A stretch of 8,293 bases of DNA, taken from the NCBI GenBank assembly GCA_945906115.1, contig CAMDQP010000043.1, positions 1 through 8,293 of the forward strand, in the 5' to 3' direction. The notes under the pieces are model-generated. The model had not been told where the DNA came from and did no database searches. It saw only the letters and a program-made list of their open reading frames with translations. The DNA is from Opitutus sp. GAS368. Its GTDB lineage: Bacteria; Verrucomicrobiota; Verrucomicrobiia; Opitutales; UBA953. A program made the position numbers and the translations under genes. This document shows positions 5,832 to 8,293 of this stretch, one piece after another. Numbering within the stretch: position 1 is the first letter of the stretch; the number at the start of each line of letters is the position of its first letter.

Positions 5832-7916
5832 TCAGCGGGCCTGCCAGTTTACCGCGTCGATGAGCACATAGCCGTCGGCGCCCTCGTTGTTGACGATGAC
5901 CCGTGCCTCTGTCCGGTCGGAGAAATCGTAGATGCCCAATGAGACGAGTCGATTCTCTGGGCCCTTGCTGAGGTTCACCATCCGCTCGGTCTGACCGCTC
6001 GCGTGAAGGATGCTCACCTTGGCGTTCGTCGCGCGGTTGGCGTTCGGGACAATTGTGAGGAAGACCTCGTGCTTGCCGGCCTTGGGGAGTTTCGTGGCGA
6101 ACGTCGCGGACATCGCACCCTTGGCGCCCTTGTCGTCGTGACGATAGCCTGCGCCGACGAAGCCTCCGTTGGCGGTGCTCTGTTTCCATTCTCCGGAGAG
6201 CGTGGCCTCGTCGTCGTCGACCGTCACGCCCGGGAGCGTGGCAGCCGGCTTGGCCGAGCCATGGCCCTTCGGCTTGAGCTTGGAGGATTCGTGCTCGAGC
6301 ACCTGGCCATCGGCGAGCAGGCGGGCGCGCAAGGCCGCGTAGGGGACATCTTGCACGGCTAGGTTACCTTCGATCGCGAGCGCGGCGGCAGTGGCCGCGG
6401 ATTGCCCGAGGATCATGAAGACCGGCTCCATGCGGATTGATCCATAGGCGATGTGCGAAGCGCTGCAGGCGACCGGCGCGAAGAGGTTGGCGATCTCGCC
6501 GCGCTTCGGCACCAGCGAACCGTAGGCGATGGAGTAAGGGGAGATCGGCACGCCGATGTCGCCTTCGTTCTGCACGTTGCCTTCCGGGGTCACGTAACGC
6601 CGCACGTTGTGCGAATCGATGGTGTAGGAACCCATCCCGACTGAGTCGGGCGTCGGCTGCTTCTTCGTCAGCTCGTTCTCGGTCATCACGAAGGCGCCGA
6701 CCATACGACGGGCCTCGCGGACATAAATTTGGTGGGGCCAGTGGCCGTTGTCCTTGAACTCGTCCTTCGGTAGGCCCCAGCGGTTGGCTTCGGTTCGGAC
6801 GTCCGCGGGGACGCGCGGGTCGTTGGCAAGGAACCAGAGCAGCCCTTGCTGGTAGGTGCGATGTTCGGCGAGGATTTCCTTCCGACGTTCGTAGGAAGCC
6901 TCCGGGTAATCGTAGTTCATCCCGATGTTATCGAAGCTGAACGGTCCGTGGTTGTTGGTGTCCGTCTTGCGGTTGGGTAGCAGGTCGAACTTGTGGAACG
7001 TCTGGCGCCAGCCAGCCTCGAGCACGCGGCCGAGGAGCTCATACTGAGATGCGTCGTAGCCAGGCGGCTTAGGGAAGGGGATACGGTTATCCGGATGATC
7101 GGTCGCGCACCAGCGGTAGCAATAGGCCTGGACGCGCTTATCGCCTTCGCCGCGCACGCCGGGGGCATCGGCGGAGATCCTGGGTAAGAGGCCGGAGGAA
7201 CGGTCGCCGGGAATCTTGTAGGCGCTGATTGGCTTCTTCACCGCGCCGAAGTGGTGGCCGTGGTGGAGGATGCCGACTTGGTTGCCGTTCCATTCCTCGC
7301 CGTAGGTGGCATTGGCTTCGCGGCCGACATGGTAACTCACGCCCGCGGCGGCAAGTAGGTCGCCCTCGTAGGTCGCGTCGATGAACATCTTCCCCTTGAA
7401 CGATTTTCCGGACAGCATCGTAATCTCCGTGATGCGGCCGTTTTCCTTTCGGACACCTTTGGCCCGGTCGAGCCATTCGTCGCGATGGACCGTGAGACCA
7501 AATTCCTTCACGTAATCCTCGAAGACCTTCTCCGCCACGCTCGGCTCAAAGATCCACATCGTGCGTTCATCCTTGTCCATGGCCACCGTGCCTTGGCCTT
7601 TGTTGCCGAAAGCTTCAGGTCGCTGCCAGGCCCAGGTGGTGTCCTTCTGGTATTCCACCCAGACGCGGTGGTAGAAGTTGCGGGCTAGACCGCCGATGAC
7701 GGCTTTATTACCCGTGTCCGTATAGCCGAGGCCGCCGCTGCTGAGGCCGCCGAGGTGGACATCGGGTCCGACGATCACCACGGACTTACCCAGCTTCTTT
7801 GCCTGGACCGCGGCGATCACGCCGGCGGAGGTGCCGCCATAGATGACAACGTCGTAAGTCTCCGCGGCGACGAGGCGCAGTGAGAGGAGGCAGAGGAGGG
7901 AAAGGCGCAGGAGCAT
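5832..7916 (-). CDS. Exported FAD-dependent oxidoreductase with C-terminal golvesin/xanthan-lyase-like domain
   Basis: From the chosen ATG at 7916 the product is 694 residues. It starts with a clean signal peptide (MLLRLSLLCLLSLRLVAA). The ADP-binding fold follows at once: TYDVVIYGGTSAGVIAAVQA (20-39, GGTSAG being the nucleotide loop) and HLGGLSSGG (54-62). Later family motifs are LPNRKTDTNN and SHIAYGSIRMEPVFMILGQSAA, the FAD-closing segment of PF12831. The last 130 or so residues (about 562-694, ending GYVLIDAVNW) form a separate beta domain like the C-terminal module of xanthan lyases and golvesins, probably substrate binding. The protein should oxidise a small molecule or glycan in the periplasm; substrate and electron acceptor are unknown. 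A longer frame opens at a GTG at 7949, but its extra 11 residues come from the ACCCCT repeats. The same leader abuts the other gene's ATG, and the shorter form starts directly with the signal peptide, so 7916 is preferred. Confidence 0.92.
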   Translation of the reverse strand: MLLRLSLLCLLSLRLVAAETYDVVIYGGTSAGVIAAVQAKKLGKSVVIVGPDVHLGGLSSGGLGYTDTGNKAVIGGLARNFYHRVWVEYQKDTTWAWQRPEAFGNKGQGTVAMDKDERTMWIFEPSVAEKVFEDYVKEFGLTVHRDEWLDRAKGVRKENGRITEITMLSGKSFKGKMFIDATYEGDLLAAAGVSYHVGREANATYGEEWNGNQVGILHHGHHFGAVKKPISAYKIPGDRSSGLLPRISADAPGVRGEGDKRVQAYCYRWCATDHPDNRIPFPKPPGYDASQYELLGRVLEAGWRQTFHKFDLLPNRKTDTNNHGPFSFDNIGMNYDYPEASYERRKEILAEHRTYQQGLLWFLANDPRVPADVRTEANRWGLPKDEFKDNGHWPHQIYVREARRMVGAFVMTENELTKKQPTPDSVGMGSYTIDSHNVRRYVTPEGNVQNEGDIGVPISPYSIAYGSLVPKRGEIANLFAPVACSASHIAYGSIRMEPVFMILGQSAATAAALAIEGNLAVQDVPYAALRARLLADGQVLEHESSKLKPKGHGSAKPAATLPGVTVDDDEATLSGEWKQSTANGGFVGAGYRHDDKGAKGAMSATFATKLPKAGKHEVFLTIVPNANRATNAKVSILHASGQTERMVNLSKGPENRLVSLGIYDFSDRTEARVIVNNEGADGYVLIDAVNWQAR

Positions 7917-7942
7917 GACTGAAGAGGGGTAGGGGTAGGGGT
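7917..7942 (-). promoter_or_regulatory. Pyrimidine-rich leader element with three ACCCCT units (copy 2)
   Basis: On the minus strand the 20 nt touching the ATG at 7916 are ACCCCTACCCCTCTTCAGTC, matching 19 of 20 positions of the element at 435-454. Here one additional ACCCCT unit lies upstream, giving three in tandem. There is no Shine-Dalgarno sequence in the normal window. The identical placement against the start codon in two unrelated genes argues for a role in initiation or control and supports 7916 as the true start. Confidence 0.5.
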
Positions 7943-7953
7943 TTGCCACCCCT
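7937..7953. other. 6-bp hairpin overlapping the tandem ACCCCT leader
   Basis: AGGGGT (7937-7942) and ACCCCT (7948-7953) on the plus strand are exact reverse complements with a 5-nt spacer. In minus-strand mRNA this is AGGGGU-GGCAA-ACCCCU, lying between the esterase stop and the FAD oxidoreductase start. The single AGGGGU could pair with any of the three ACCCCU units, so alternative hairpins are possible. It may attenuate, tune translation, or merely reflect the repeat composition. Confidence 0.35.
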
Positions 7954-7958
7954 TGGTG

Positions 7959-8293
7959 TCAGCGGTTGGCGGACTGCTTTGCGATGAAGTTGAGACTCGC
8001 GAGGCGGGCCGGGTCTTCGAGGTGGCGGATGTTATGACCGACCGTGCCGTGATCGCGGTCGTCGACACGCAGCGAATAGTTCTCGGCGTGACCCGCCGCT
8101 TTGAGCGTCGCGACGAAGAACATGTTCTCTTCGGCGCGGCTGAGCATGTCGTTCTGGGCGTAGATCGTAAGAATGGGCGGTAAGGATTTCTTAATATAGA
8201 AAGCGGGCGCGGCTTCGTCGCAGGTGATGGCGTAGCGGGACTGGCCGCGTTCTTCACGGATCGTGTAATGAGTGAGGACCTGGGCGCTGATCT
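7959..8293 (-). CDS. Alpha/beta-hydrolase (esterase/lipase type), C-terminal part, 5' end cut by window edge
   Basis: The frame is open from the right edge to a TGA at 7959-7961, giving 110 C-terminal residues that I partly translated by hand. The fragment contains a typical late alpha/beta-hydrolase segment: SLPPILTIYAQNDMLSRAEEN, where the strand end and ND (Asp at fragment position 48) match the acid of the catalytic triad, then LKAAGH and DDRDHGTVGH, where His 81 fits the catalytic base. This resembles the BD-FAE/alpha-beta hydrolase-3 esterases often found with carbohydrate-active genes. The nucleophile elbow and any signal peptide lie outside the window. It ends 42 nt before the FAD oxidoreductase start and is probably in the same transcript. 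Hydrolysis of an acyl or acetyl ester on a glycan is a reasonable inference, not shown. Confidence 0.82.
   Translation of the reverse strand, partial: ISAQVLTHYTIREERGQSRYAITCDEAAPAFYIKKSLPPILTIYAQNDMLSRAEENMFFVATLKAAGHAENYSLRVDDRDHGTVGHNIRHLEDPARLASLNFIAKQSANR

Noticed and set aside
7917..7949. Longer N-terminus for the FAD oxidoreductase from a GTG at 7949
   Set aside because: The 11 added residues (ANPYPYPSSV type) are translation of the ACCCCT repeats, would displace the signal peptide, and the same element is non-coding before another gene's ATG.

Overview
The window reads as a gene-dense chromosomal stretch of a high-GC member of the PVC superphylum, most likely Verrucomicrobiota, with Planctomycetota as the alternative. 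This rests on family content. A cytochrome c/DUF1549/DUF1553 giant protein sits directly upstream of a DUF1501 protein and beside DUF1080 proteins and an exported FAD oxidoreductase, a set of families strongly expanded in those phyla. The sequence alone does not fix the genus.

All six recognisable genes are on the minus strand, so transcription runs from the right edge to the left. In that order they are: the C-terminal part of an alpha/beta-hydrolase (esterase/lipase type, cut by the right edge); an exported FAD-dependent oxidoreductase with a C-terminal golvesin/xanthan-lyase-like beta domain; a 1044-residue exported PSD1-type protein (cytochrome c domain, DUF1549, inserted Lys/Ala/Pro linker and beta domain, DUF1553); a Tat-exported DUF1501 protein whose start lies 4 nt beyond the previous stop; an exported DUF1080 protein; and the N-terminal part of a second, divergent DUF1080 protein cut by the left edge. 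Gaps are 4 to 77 nt, so the block is plausibly one operon or two closely coupled ones. No stretch over 300 nt lacks a gene.

All five genes with a visible N-terminus carry an export signal, so the products should act in the periplasm or at the cell surface. DUF1080 is now associated with 3-keto-disaccharide (3-keto-glycoside) hydrolysis, and the esterase and beta domain fit carbohydrate or ester substrates. A reasonable inference is a periplasmic glycan-oxidising and hydrolysing cassette in which the cytochrome-containing protein could take electrons. No substrate is visible in the sequence.

The best non-coding observation is a 20-nt pyrimidine-rich element, ACCCCTACCCCTCTTYAGTC, placed immediately before the ATG of two unrelated genes, the FAD oxidoreductase and the last DUF1080 gene. 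It replaces a Shine-Dalgarno sequence and decides the start of the oxidoreductase. Two further intergenic inverted repeats are described, one of them a perfect 9-bp stem in the longest gap. No tRNA, rRNA, CRISPR array, insertion sequence or integrase was seen.
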